In this document: positions 29,393 to 38,255 of the stretch, in pieces
How positions within the stretch are numbered: position 1 is the first letter of the stretch
Layout of the letters: each line of letters starts with the position of its first letter
Source of the DNA: Thermoleophilia bacterium
GTDB lineage: Bacteria > Actinomycetota > Thermoleophilia > BMS3ABIN01
Assembly (NCBI GenBank): GCA_014859345.1
Contig: JACUUL010000012.1
Span: forward strand, 1-40,744
DNA: 40,744 nucleotides
Reading direction: 5' to 3'
Translations under genes and position numbers: made by a program
The notes under the pieces: generated by a model
Databases searched by the model: none
The model's input: the letters and a program-made list of their open reading frames with translations, nothing else
Told to the model about the DNA's origin: nothing

Positions 29393-31086
29393 GTCAGAAA
29401 GCCAGTACGGCGAAGCCGCCGGCCTCACGGAAAAAGCCGGCCGCGGCCGGAAAGAAAGCGGCGGCAAAGAAGGCGCCGGCACGCCCGCCGGCCAGTAAAG
29501 AAACCCGGGTGCTGATCAAGGAAAAGATCGCCCAGAGCGGCATCGACCTTTTGAAGAAGGAGTTCGAAGTCGATGTCCGCCTGGACATGAATCAGTCCCA
29601 GCTGAAGAAGGAAATCGGCAAGTACAACGCCATCATCATCCGCAGCGCCACCAGGATGACAGCCGACATTATCGAAGCGGCGAAAAACCTTTGTATCATC
29701 GGCAGGGCCGGCATTGGAGTGGACAATATCGATGTGAGGGCGGCTACCAAGAAGGGCATCATCGTAGCCAACGCGCCTCAGAGCAACATCGTGGCGGCAG
29801 CCGAGCACACTCTGGGGCTTTTGCTGGCCCAGAGCCGCAATATTCCCCAGGCGCACGGGTCGCTGAAGGCGGGCCTCTGGGAGCGCTCCAGGTTCGGTGG
29901 CGTGGAGCTGGCCGACAAGGTCCTGGGCGTGATCGGCTTCGGCCGCATCGGCGTCCTGGTGGCCCAGCGCGCCAAGGGGCTGAAAATGAAAGTCGTGGCC
30001 TACGATCCGTTTGTCAGCCAGTCCCGTTTCGAGGACCTGGGAGTCACGGGCGTCAGCGATGTCGACGACCTTTACAAGGTCGCGGATTTCATCACCGTGC
30101 ACCTGCCCAAGAGCCCCGAGACACACGGTTTCTTGGACGAGGCCGCGTTCAGGAAGATGAAGCAAGGGGTGCGAATCATCAACTGCGCCCGGGGGGGGAT
30201 CATCAACGAGGAGGCGCTGGCCAGGGCGCTTGAATCGGGCAAGGTGGCCGGAGCCGCCCTGGACGTCTTTGAAAAAGAGCCGGCGCTGGACAACCCGCTG
30301 CTGGATTTCGACAACGTGGTGGCCACTCCCCATCTGGGAGCCTCCACTCTCGAGGCGCAGGACCGGGCCGGAACCATCATCGCCGAGCAGGTGGCCGCCG
30401 CGCTAAAAGGACAGTTTGTCAGTAACGCGATCAACATCGCGGCAGTCAGCCCCGAAGATCTGAATGTAATGGCTCCCTACCTGCCGCTCTGCGAAAAACT
30501 GGGCCGCCTCATCGTCGAGATAGCCGACGGGCCGCTGGAGCAGTTCGACATCAAGTTCCAGGGCGCCCTGGCCGAACACGATACCCGGATCCTGACGGTG
30601 GCCGTATTCAAGGGAGCCCTGGAGGGCCGGGTGGAAGACACGGTCAATTACGTGAACGCCGAATGGATCGCCGAGGAGCGTGGCCTTAAGGTGACCGAGT
30701 CCCGCAGCCGCCAGGCGGTGGATTTTACCAATCTGATCACCGTGATGTCTGAGGACCGGCGCGGCCAGTTAAGGGTGGGCGGCACCACTATCGGCCCCAA
30801 GCACAAGCCCCGCTTCGTGCAGATATACCGGCACGACATCGATATCGAGCCGGCCAGGTACATGGCTTTCTTCCGTTACGACGACGTGCCCGGCATGATC
30901 GGAAAAGTGGGCACCATCCTTGGCGCCAACAACATCAATATCGCCAACATGAACGTGGGCCGGAAGAAGCGCAGGGGCAAGGCGGTCATGGGCGTCACCC
31001 TCGACGTGCCCATTCCCGAAAACGTTATCGAAGAGATCCGCAGCCAGCCGGAATTCGACGACGTGACATTCATCACCTTTCCCTAG
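29389..31086 (+). CDS. serA: D-3-phosphoglycerate dehydrogenase with a Lys/Ala/Pro-rich N-terminal extension
   Basis: IGRAGIGVDNIDVRAATKKGIIVANAP, VLGVIGFGRIG, NCARGGIINEEAL, ATPHLGASTLEAQ, C-terminal ACT domain. TTG start overlaps the previous stop (TTGA). Confidence 0.95.
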   Translation: MSQKASTAKPPASRKKPAAAGKKAAAKKAPARPPASKETRVLIKEKIAQSGIDLLKKEFEVDVRLDMNQSQLKKEIGKYNAIIIRSATRMTADIIEAAKNLCIIGRAGIGVDNIDVRAATKKGIIVANAPQSNIVAAAEHTLGLLLAQSRNIPQAHGSLKAGLWERSRFGGVELADKVLGVIGFGRIGVLVAQRAKGLKMKVVAYDPFVSQSRFEDLGVTGVSDVDDLYKVADFITVHLPKSPETHGFLDEAAFRKMKQGVRIINCARGGIINEEALARALESGKVAGAALDVFEKEPALDNPLLDFDNVVATPHLGASTLEAQDRAGTIIAEQVAAALKGQFVSNAINIAAVSPEDLNVMAPYLPLCEKLGRLIVEIADGPLEQFDIKFQGALAEHDTRILTVAVFKGALEGRVEDTVNYVNAEWIAEERGLKVTESRSRQAVDFTNLITVMSEDRRGQLRVGGTTIGPKHKPRFVQIYRHDIDIEPARYMAFFRYDDVPGMIGKVGTILGANNINIANMNVGRKKRRGKAVMGVTLDVPIPENVIEEIRSQPEFDDVTFITFP

Positions 31087-31272
31087 GCCCGGGCATTCGG
31101 GTATGAGCATCAGCGGCGGCTAAAGGAGACTGCCATTCCACGCCGTTCGCCGTGAAACCGGCCCGATGATTAGGAAACCCGGATTCCGGCAATAAATATA
31201 AGTCAAACATGCGTTATCTCCGCAGCTGAAAAAGTGCTGTGTCCCGGCCGGTGCTTTTGGCGTCGTCGCTTC

Positions 31273-31301
31273 TTAACGGCTTCGGTTGAGTGTGATATTT
31301 T
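31273..31301 (+). promoter_or_regulatory. Possible promoter of hsp20-lon (TTAACG-17-TATTTT)
   Basis: ttaacg 31273-31278, tatttt 31296-31301. Confidence 0.35.
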
Positions 31302-31349
31302 ATAGAGCACGACATATGATCATGCCTGCAGCCCTTTGATGGAGGATTC

Positions 31350-31814
31350 GTGATGGTTCCCAAGAAGAATAATCCTTTTGCGGAGTTTGAGCGCCTCACC
31401 TCGGAGATAGAGGAGATGTTCTTCCGCTTCTACGGCGGCCCCAGGCTGCGCATCATGAAGGGCGGCGCCTTCCAGCCGCTGGCCGATGTCTACTATCTGA
31501 AGGAGAAAAACACGGTTATCGTCAAGCTGGAGATTCCCGGCATTTCCCCGGATGATGTCAGCCTGACCATAGAAGACAAGACCCTGATCGTGGAGGGGAG
31601 CCGTTTGGACACCAGCCGCGGGGGGGAGAAGGTCTATCAGCAGATGGAGATCGATTACGGGCGCTTCCGGCGGAAGATCATGTTGCCCATCGCGGTGGAC
31701 GTGGAGAAGTCGGTAGCGGGATACAAGGACGGATTCCTGACCATCGAGCTGCCGGTGACTGAAAAGCGGTCGGCGGCCATCAATGTTCCGATCACTGTCA
31801 GGAAGAAGAAATAA
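31350..31814 (+). CDS. Hsp20/alpha-crystallin small heat-shock protein
   Basis: PLADVYYLKEKNTVIVKLEIPGISPDDVSLTIEDKTLIVEGSR...GRFRRKIMLP. Confidence 0.92.
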   Translation: MMVPKKNNPFAEFERLTSEIEEMFFRFYGGPRLRIMKGGAFQPLADVYYLKEKNTVIVKLEIPGISPDDVSLTIEDKTLIVEGSRLDTSRGGEKVYQQMEIDYGRFRRKIMLPIAVDVEKSVAGYKDGFLTIELPVTEKRSAAINVPITVRKKK

Positions 31815-31829
31815 CCCACGATACGGGAT

Positions 31830-34409
31830 ATGGAGATGGAAAGCAGCATAACTGAGGCGCCGGTCAAGTTCACGGAAGAGATTCCGGACGTTATCCCTAT
31901 CCTGCCGCTCCGGGAGACGGTGGTCTTCCCGGAGACGGTGACGCCGCTGGCAGTGGGGCAGGAACGCTCGGTGCGGCTCATCGATGATGTCCTGCACAAG
32001 GACAAGATGGTGGGCCTGGTCTCCATAAAGCGGCCGGAGGTCGAGGTCGCCGGCCCGGATGACGTGCACCAGATCGGCACCGCGGCCATCATTCACAAGA
32101 TGCTGAAAGTCCCCGACGGATCGCTGAGAATTCTCGTGCAGGGCGTCAAACGCATCCGGGTAGTCGATTACCAGCAGACCGAGCCGTACCTTGTGGCCCG
32201 CGTGGAGGTCCTGGAAGACAAAGTCGAGGTGACCCGCGAGGTCGAGGCCCTTTCCCGCAATCTGCAGAATATCTTCACCAAGATCATCGGCCTGGTTCCG
32301 TATCTGCCGGAAGAGCTGCAGATGGCAGTCTCCAACGTGGAGGACCCGAGCGCCCTGTGCTATCTGATCGCATCGGCCATGAAGATCAAGACCGAGGAAA
32401 AGCAGGAGCTGCTGGAGGAACTCGACGTCGAGAAGCGTCTCAGGCGCCTCACCGTCATCCTCAACCGGGAGCTGGAGGTGTTCGAGCTGGGCAGCAAGAT
32501 CCAGTCTGAGGTCCAGAGCGAGATGGACAAGACCCAGCGCGAATATTTCCTCAGGCAGCAGATGAAGGCGATCCAGGAGGAACTGGGCGAGGTCGACGAG
32601 ATCACCGCGGAGGTCAATGAGCTGAGGACCAAGATAGATGAGCTGAAGCTTCCCGAGGAGGTGGACAAGCAGGCCCGGCGGGAGCTGGACCGGCTCTCCA
32701 AGCTGCAGCCGGCCGCCGCCGAATACTCGGTGATCCGCACTTACCTCGACTGGCTGATCACTATCCCCTGGGACCGGGGCACGGAGGACATTCTCGATAT
32801 CGAGCGGGCCCAAAGGATCCTGGACGAGGATCATTACGACCTGGAGAAGGTCAAGAACCGGATCCTGGAATATCTCTCAGTGGCCAAGCTGAAGAAGGAC
32901 ATGGCCGGTCCGATTCTCTGTTTCGTGGGGCCCCCGGGTGTGGGCAAGACTTCGCTGGGCCACTCCATCGCCCGGGCGTTGGGGCGCAAGTTTATCCGCA
33001 TCTCCGTCGGCGGCGTCAGGGACGAGGCAGAGATCCGCGGCCACCGGCGGACATACATCGGCGCCATGCCTGGCACGATCATTCGCGCCATCCGCGACTC
33101 CGATTCCAATAACCCGGTGTTCATGATCGACGAGGTGGACAAGCTGGGCGCCGACTTCCGGGGCGATCCGTCATCGGCCCTGCTGGAAGTCCTCGATCCG
33201 GAGCAGCATTTCAGCTTCCGCGACCACTACCTGGACCTGCCCTACGATCTTAGCAAGGTGCTGTTCATCGCCACGGCCAACATCCTCGATCCGGTGCCGC
33301 CGGCGCTCAGAGACCGCATGGAGGTCATCGAGCTCTCCGGCTACACCGAGGAAGAGAAGATCAACATCGCCAAGAAGTATCTCATCAAGAAGCAGACTGA
33401 GGCCAACGGTCTCGATCCCAAGCGCATCACGTTTACCGACAAGGCCATCCTCAAGATCATCCAGGACTTCACCCGTGAGGCTGGCTTGAGGAACCTGGAG
33501 CGCGAGATAGGTTCCGTATGCCGCAAAGTGGCCAGGGAGATAGCGGAAGGCAAGAAGGGAAAATTCAACATCACCGAGAAGGCAGTGCTCAAGTATCTGG
33601 GCAAGAAGCGTTTCTTCTCGGAGGCGCGCCGCATGACCTCCGAGCCAGGAGTTGCCACTGGCCTGGCCTGGACGCCCAACGGAGGCGATATCATCTTTAT
33701 CGAGGCCACCAGCATGCCCGGAAACGGCCGCCTGACCCTGACCGGCCAGCTGGGGGACATCATGAAGGAATCGGGACAGGCGTCGCTCTCATGGGTCCGA
33801 TCCCATTCTGGAGAACTGGGCATCCCGGACGATTATTTCCAGAAGAATGACATACACGTGCATGTGCCCGCGGGCGCCATCCCCAAGGACGGCCCCTCGG
33901 CGGGGGTCACCATGACCACGGCTCTGGCGTCGCTGGCCATGGGCGAGCCGGTGCACTCCAACGTCTCTACGACCGGCGAGGTGACGCTGAGCGGCCGGGT
34001 CATGCCTATCGGCGGCGTCAAGGAGAAGGTGCTGGCGGCCCGCAGAGCGGGGCTCGACACGGTGGTGCTGCCGCGGGAGAACGAGAAGGACCTGGACGAC
34101 ATTCCTGAAAAACTGAGGAAGGAGATGAAATTCGTCCTGGCCGATGAGATTCACGATGTGCTGAAAGCCGCCCTCGCTAACGGCTCTCTCTTCGCCGGAA
34201 GAAATACCGCCGCGAAAACCGCTTCCGCCAAAAAACCAGCGAAACAAAAGGCCGCGAAAAAAGCCACAAAAAAGACGGCTGCCGGAAGCGCCAGAAAGGC
34301 CTCCACCAAGGCAAGCGTCAGCAAAATCAGCAGGAAGCCAGGCGGAAAAAGCAAGGCCGTCTCCAGGGTGGCCGCCCGCAACCGTGCGGGCAAGCCCGTT
34401 TCCCGCTAG
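31830..34409 (+). CDS. lon: ATP-dependent Lon protease with a Lys/Ala-rich C-terminal extension
   Basis: IPILPLRETVVFPETVTPLAVG, CFVGPPGVGKTSLGHSIARALGR, proteolytic motif PKDGPSAGVTM and GGVKEKVLAARRAG. Confidence 0.97.
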   Translation: MEMESSITEAPVKFTEEIPDVIPILPLRETVVFPETVTPLAVGQERSVRLIDDVLHKDKMVGLVSIKRPEVEVAGPDDVHQIGTAAIIHKMLKVPDGSLRILVQGVKRIRVVDYQQTEPYLVARVEVLEDKVEVTREVEALSRNLQNIFTKIIGLVPYLPEELQMAVSNVEDPSALCYLIASAMKIKTEEKQELLEELDVEKRLRRLTVILNRELEVFELGSKIQSEVQSEMDKTQREYFLRQQMKAIQEELGEVDEITAEVNELRTKIDELKLPEEVDKQARRELDRLSKLQPAAAEYSVIRTYLDWLITIPWDRGTEDILDIERAQRILDEDHYDLEKVKNRILEYLSVAKLKKDMAGPILCFVGPPGVGKTSLGHSIARALGRKFIRISVGGVRDEAEIRGHRRTYIGAMPGTIIRAIRDSDSNNPVFMIDEVDKLGADFRGDPSSALLEVLDPEQHFSFRDHYLDLPYDLSKVLFIATANILDPVPPALRDRMEVIELSGYTEEEKINIAKKYLIKKQTEANGLDPKRITFTDKAILKIIQDFTREAGLRNLEREIGSVCRKVAREIAEGKKGKFNITEKAVLKYLGKKRFFSEARRMTSEPGVATGLAWTPNGGDIIFIEATSMPGNGRLTLTGQLGDIMKESGQASLSWVRSHSGELGIPDDYFQKNDIHVHVPAGAIPKDGPSAGVTMTTALASLAMGEPVHSNVSTTGEVTLSGRVMPIGGVKEKVLAARRAGLDTVVLPRENEKDLDDIPEKLRKEMKFVLADEIHDVLKAALANGSLFAGRNTAAKTASAKKPAKQKAAKKATKKTAAGSARKASTKASVSKISRKPGGKSKAVSRVAARNRAGKPVSR

Positions 34410-34588
34410 GCTCAAAATCCCCTTCCCGGCGGCAAAGACCTTCCCGAAGTCCCGCTGTTTTTCTCCGGAAAACATTCCTCTCCAAGCGGCAGCCATCAGG
34501 ATGAGGCCGTAAACTTCTCAAGGGTATGGAACCGGTGTTTGGGGGTAGAAGACCAGCAACAGGTAAATGGTCTTCTTGGGGAGGTTCG

Positions 34589-35695
34589 ATGGCTGGAAAG
34601 ATCACCATAAGCATTATCAAGGCGGATGTGGGCGGATTTGTCGGGCACGGCGATGTCCATCCCGCCTTGATCGAAACCGCCGAAGAGAGGCTGGCCGGGG
34701 CAAAAGCGGACGGGCTGCTGGTCGATTACCGGGTGGGCAAGGCCGGGGACGACACATCCCTGATCATGACCCACGACAAGGGTGTCGACGCGGAGCCGGT
34801 GCACAAGTTCGCCTGGGACACCTTTCTGGCCATGACCGAGGCGGCCAAAAAGTACAAGCAATACGGCGCCGGGCAGGACCTCCTCTCCGAAGCTTTTTCG
34901 GGCAACGTCAGGGGCATGGGTCCCGGGGTCGCCGAGATGGAGATAGAGGAGAGGCCCAGCGATCCCATCATCTGTTTCCTGGCCGACAAGACGGAGCCGG
35001 GCGCCTGGAACTATCCGCTCTTCAAGATCTTCGCCGATCCTTTTAACACCGCCGGACTTGTCATCGATCCCAAGATGACGGACGGGTTCTCATTCGAGGT
35101 CCAGGATCTGATCAAGAAGAGAACGGTTATGCTGTCCTGTCCTGCGGACTATTACGCGCTGCTCATGTTCATTGGCGCACCCAGCAGATTCGTGATCAAA
35201 CACGTTTTCCGCAACATCGATGATCTCATCTGCGCCGCCACATCGACGCAGCGCCTCAGCCTGCTGGCCGGGAGGTACGTGGGCAAAGACGACCCGGTGA
35301 TGATTGTAAGGGCCCAGAGCGGACTGCCCGCCGTCGGGGAAGTGCTGGAGCCGTTCGCCATGCCGTATCTGGTGTCCGGCTGGATGCGGGGATCTCATCA
35401 TGGACCCCTCATGCCCTGCTCGTTCAGGTATTCCCATCCGACCCGGTTTGACGGACCCCCCCGGGTCACGGCCTACGGCTTTCAGCTGGCGGACGGACAG
35501 CTGGTAGGGCCCAGGGACATGTTTGACGACCCTGCCTTCGACAGGGCCAGGGCGAAGTGCAATGAAGTCACCGATTACATCCGCCGGCACGGGCCATTCG
35601 AGCCTCACCGGCTCGGCCTCGATGAGATGGAATACACGACCATGCCCAAGTTGATGGAAAGACTCGAGGACCGCTTTTCTCCCACGGAGGAATGA
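34589..35695 (+). CDS. Bifunctional fructose-1,6-bisphosphate aldolase/phosphatase (archaeal type, class V FBPase)
   Basis: KITISIIKADVGGFVGHGDVHPALIE, SLIMTHDKG, ADKTEPGAWNYPLFKIFADPFNTAGLVIDPKM, CPADYYALLMFIGAPSRFVIKHV. ATG at 34589. Confidence 0.93.
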   Translation: MAGKITISIIKADVGGFVGHGDVHPALIETAEERLAGAKADGLLVDYRVGKAGDDTSLIMTHDKGVDAEPVHKFAWDTFLAMTEAAKKYKQYGAGQDLLSEAFSGNVRGMGPGVAEMEIEERPSDPIICFLADKTEPGAWNYPLFKIFADPFNTAGLVIDPKMTDGFSFEVQDLIKKRTVMLSCPADYYALLMFIGAPSRFVIKHVFRNIDDLICAATSTQRLSLLAGRYVGKDDPVMIVRAQSGLPAVGEVLEPFAMPYLVSGWMRGSHHGPLMPCSFRYSHPTRFDGPPRVTAYGFQLADGQLVGPRDMFDDPAFDRARAKCNEVTDYIRRHGPFEPHRLGLDEMEYTTMPKLMERLEDRFSPTEE

Positions 35696-35702
35696 GCCGC
35701 CC

Positions 35703-36383
35703 TTGAGTGGTGGGAATGATATCGAGCGGCTTCTGAGAAGCAGCGTGGACGGCAAGCCGGTTGACGGTTTCACCACCGAGCTCGCCGGCATCGCCCCCTT
35801 CCGTTTCCCCGAAGAGAGGTACTTTAAAATCCATCTCGTCAGGGACGGTGGGTGCAGGTCCCGCCGGCCGGTCATCAGCGGAATCTTCTTTGCCGGGCGG
35901 GGCAGGCATATCAACCCCTGGATGGAGGTCGCTTACAGCCCTGATGTGGCGTGCACCGGCCCGGACGGGGAAGACAGCTCCCTCGACCTCTCCGGCACCG
36001 AAGCCGAGGAATCGCTCTTCCGGCTGCTTTCCGGCCTCGTTCCCGCCGGCGGCCGCATCATGGTCGAGTACGGGCTGAAGGAGCACTCCAGGACCGCCAA
36101 GGCTCTCGAAAAAGGCGTGCCCCCGGTACTGACGGGGCTGGGGCACCTGCTGTACCGAAGCGGATTTACCACGTTCAAGGACTGGTACTTTGCTGAGGGG
36201 TGGTCCGAAGGGAACACCAAGCTGCAGGGTGAAAAACCTCTTGACGAAGAGGCCAGAAAAGAGCAGACCCGGAGGCTTGCCGCGGAGGTCGAGAAGTTCA
36301 TTGCCAGCGGCAGGGACGCGCCGGGGATCGCGCTTGATCCGGAGAAGATGCGCCGGCTGCTTGAAAGCGCGGCAGAGAGTTGA
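35703..36383 (+). CDS. DUF1122-like protein, coupled to the FBP aldolase/phosphatase
   Basis: Coherent ORF 8 nt after the previous stop: ISGIFFAGRGRHINPWMEVAY, IMVEYGLKEHSRTAKALEKGVPPVLTGLGHLLYRSGFTTFKDWYFAEGW. Family recognised from memory. Confidence 0.65.
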   Translation: MSGGNDIERLLRSSVDGKPVDGFTTELAGIAPFRFPEERYFKIHLVRDGGCRSRRPVISGIFFAGRGRHINPWMEVAYSPDVACTGPDGEDSSLDLSGTEAEESLFRLLSGLVPAGGRIMVEYGLKEHSRTAKALEKGVPPVLTGLGHLLYRSGFTTFKDWYFAEGWSEGNTKLQGEKPLDEEARKEQTRRLAAEVEKFIASGRDAPGIALDPEKMRRLLESAAES

Positions 36384-36395
36384 TGTCAATCCCTT

Positions 36396-36668
36396 CTAGC
36401 CGCCTGCCACCGCCGGCACGATGCTGATCTCGGAGCCGTCGGCGACACTGGTATCGAGCCCCTTGTCGAAACGGATGTCGTCTCCGTCGACGTAGATGTT
36501 GATGAAGCGGCGCACCTCGCCGCCGTCCAGCAGGCGCTCGGCGATGCCGGGGTGAAGGTTCTCCAGCTCCATGATGATCCTCCCCACGGTGCCGGCATCA
36601 GTCTCAACCATGCCCTCGCCGCCGGTGAGGTTTCTAAGCTGGGAAGGAATCCTTATCTTGACGCTCAA
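36396..36668 (-). CDS. MoaD/ThiS-family ubiquitin-like sulfur carrier protein, C-terminal Gly-Gly
   Basis: MSVKIRIPSQLRNLTGGEGMVETDAGTVGRIIMELENLHPGIAERLLDGGEVRRFINIYVDGDDIRFDKGLDTSVADGSEISIVPAVAGG ends exactly in GG. Confidence 0.9.
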   Translation of the reverse strand: MSVKIRIPSQLRNLTGGEGMVETDAGTVGRIIMELENLHPGIAERLLDGGEVRRFINIYVDGDDIRFDKGLDTSVADGSEISIVPAVAGG

Positions 36669-36735
36669 TTTGACTCTCCTTTCTCAGTCAGCCCGTAAAA
36701 TAAAAAGCAGATCCATCGCTATGCTCGGATGACGG

Positions 36736-37977
36736 TTAAGTAGACTTCACCACGTTCTCCAGCACTTCTTCCTCAAACTGGGAGAAATTCGGATCGATCT
36801 CGAAAGTTTCCAGGGTGCCGGCAACCGCGTCCAGGGTCTTGAGGCCGTCGCCGGTGATGAAAAGGACCACCTCCTCATCCCGATAGATCCTGCCCGCGGC
36901 GGCCAGTTTGGCCAGGACCGCCGTGGTGACGCCGCCGGCAGTCTCGGTGAAGATGCCGGTGGTCTCGGCCAGCAGCTTGATTCCGTCCACGATCTCCTGC
37001 TCGGTGACGCTCTCGATGACGCCCCCTGTGGCGCGGGCCACCTCCAGCGCGAAGACGCCGTCGGCGGGATTCCCGATGGCCAGGGACTTGGCGATGGTGT
37101 CGGGCTTGCAGGGCTTGACGTGCTCCAGCCCCTCCTTGAAGGCGGCGGCCACCGGGCCGCAGCCCTCGGCCTGGGCGCCATATACCACCGGCGCCTTGCG
37201 GCGGATGAGCCCCACCTCGCCCAGTTCCCAGAAACCCTTGTGGATCTTGGTCAGCAATGAGCCGGAGGCCACCGGCACCACCACCTTGTCAGGAGCCCGC
37301 CAGCCAAGCTGCTCGGCGGTCTCGTAGGCCAGCGTCTTGGAGCCCTCGGCGTAGTAAGGGCGCACGTTGACGTTGACGAAAGCCCATTTCTTCTCTGAGG
37401 CGATCTCGGTGCAGAGACGGTTGACATCATCGTAGTTGCCTCGCACCTTGACCACATTGACGCCGTAGACGGCGGTGGCGATGATCTTCTGAATCTCCAG
37501 GTTGGCCGGCACGAACACGAAAGCCTCGGTGCCGGAGGCAGCCGCGTGGGCGGCGACGCTGTTGGCCAGGTTGCCCGTGGAGGCGCAGGCCACCACCTCA
37601 AAACCCAGTTCCAGGGCCCGCTGCAGCGCCACGGACACCACCCGGTCCTTGAAGGAATGTGTGGGATTGGCTGTGTCGTTCTTGACCCAGACCTTCTTCA
37701 AGCCCAACTTCGCCGCCAGCCGGTCGGCCTTGATCAACGGCGTGAAACCGGCCTGCAGGTCAACGGAGGGTTTGTTCTCCACGGGCAGGAAATCGGCGTA
37801 TCGCCAGAGCGAGGGCGGCCCCAGGGCGATGCGATCCTTGGTGGCCCGGCGGCGGATCTTCCCGTAATCGTATGCGACCTCCAGGGGGCCGAAGCAGAAA
37901 TCGCAGACAAACAGAGCCGCCAGCGGGTAGGAACGCCCGCACTCCTTGCATTTCAGTTGTTCGGCCGTAGTTGCCAC
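36736..37977 (-). CDS. Threonine synthase-like PLP-dependent enzyme (candidate homocysteine synthase)
   Basis: N-terminal CKECGRSY...CDFCFGPLEVAYDY, NPTHSFKDRVVSVALQRALELG, ACASTGNLANSVAAHAAA, VPVASGSLLTKIHKGFWELGE. GTG start at 37977 with an aaggag RBS; the upstream part of the track ORF is riboswitch sequence. Confidence 0.9.
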   Translation of the reverse strand: MATTAEQLKCKECGRSYPLAALFVCDFCFGPLEVAYDYGKIRRRATKDRIALGPPSLWRYADFLPVENKPSVDLQAGFTPLIKADRLAAKLGLKKVWVKNDTANPTHSFKDRVVSVALQRALELGFEVVACASTGNLANSVAAHAAASGTEAFVFVPANLEIQKIIATAVYGVNVVKVRGNYDDVNRLCTEIASEKKWAFVNVNVRPYYAEGSKTLAYETAEQLGWRAPDKVVVPVASGSLLTKIHKGFWELGEVGLIRRKAPVVYGAQAEGCGPVAAAFKEGLEHVKPCKPDTIAKSLAIGNPADGVFALEVARATGGVIESVTEQEIVDGIKLLAETTGIFTETAGGVTTAVLAKLAAAGRIYRDEEVVLFITGDGLKTLDAVAGTLETFEIDPNFSQFEEEVLENVVKST

Positions 37978-38013
37978 ATGGACTCCTTGTCGTTCCGTGG
38001 CGCCGGTCGCATG

Positions 38014-38043
38014 AAAAAGACCTCTGCATGATGTGGCAGAGGC
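38014..38043 (-). terminator. Intrinsic terminator of the SAM riboswitch expression platform
   Basis: Minus strand CCTCTGC-CACATCAT-GCAGAGG followed by TCTTTTT. Confidence 0.9.
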
Positions 38044-38064
38044 CAGACAGGTCCATCCTATCAC

Positions 38065-38190
38065 CACATCTTCCAGACCGTACCGCGGTCTGCAGGATTT
38101 GGCACCTTGCGGATTATGTTGGCGGCCGGGCCGCCATGCCGCAGGTTGCCGAGGCTTCACAGGGCCAGTCCCTCTGCCTCTCTGGATGCG
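38065..38190 (-). ncRNA. SAM-I (S-box) riboswitch aptamer
   Basis: Minus strand CGCATCCAGAGAGGCAGAGGGACTGGCCCTGTGAAGCCTCGGCAACCTGCGG...CCGCAAGGTGCCAAATCCTGCAGACCGCGGTACGGTCTGGAAGATGTG: S-box core, P1 CGCATC/GATGTG, P3, and P4 CAGACC/GGTCTG. Confidence 0.96.
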
Positions 38191-38225
38191 AACAACGCGT
38201 TTGTTACCTGGTTGTAGCGATATGA

Positions 38226-38255
38226 AGTCTAACAGGGGCTAAAGCCGGGTGTCAA
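38226..38255 (-). promoter_or_regulatory. Promoter TTGACA-18-TAGACT for the riboswitch-controlled operon
   Basis: Minus strand TTGACA at 38255-38250 and TAGACT at 38231-38226, ~36 nt upstream of P1. Confidence 0.6.

Noticed and set aside
31286-31291. TTGAGT as a half-site of the HspR HAIR element upstream of hsp20
   Set aside because: No matching ACTCAA arm at the right spacing.
31320-32834. 504-aa minus-strand ORF rich in Leu/Asp/His
   Set aside because: Antisense to hsp20 and lon, whose identities are secure; typical shadow ORF.
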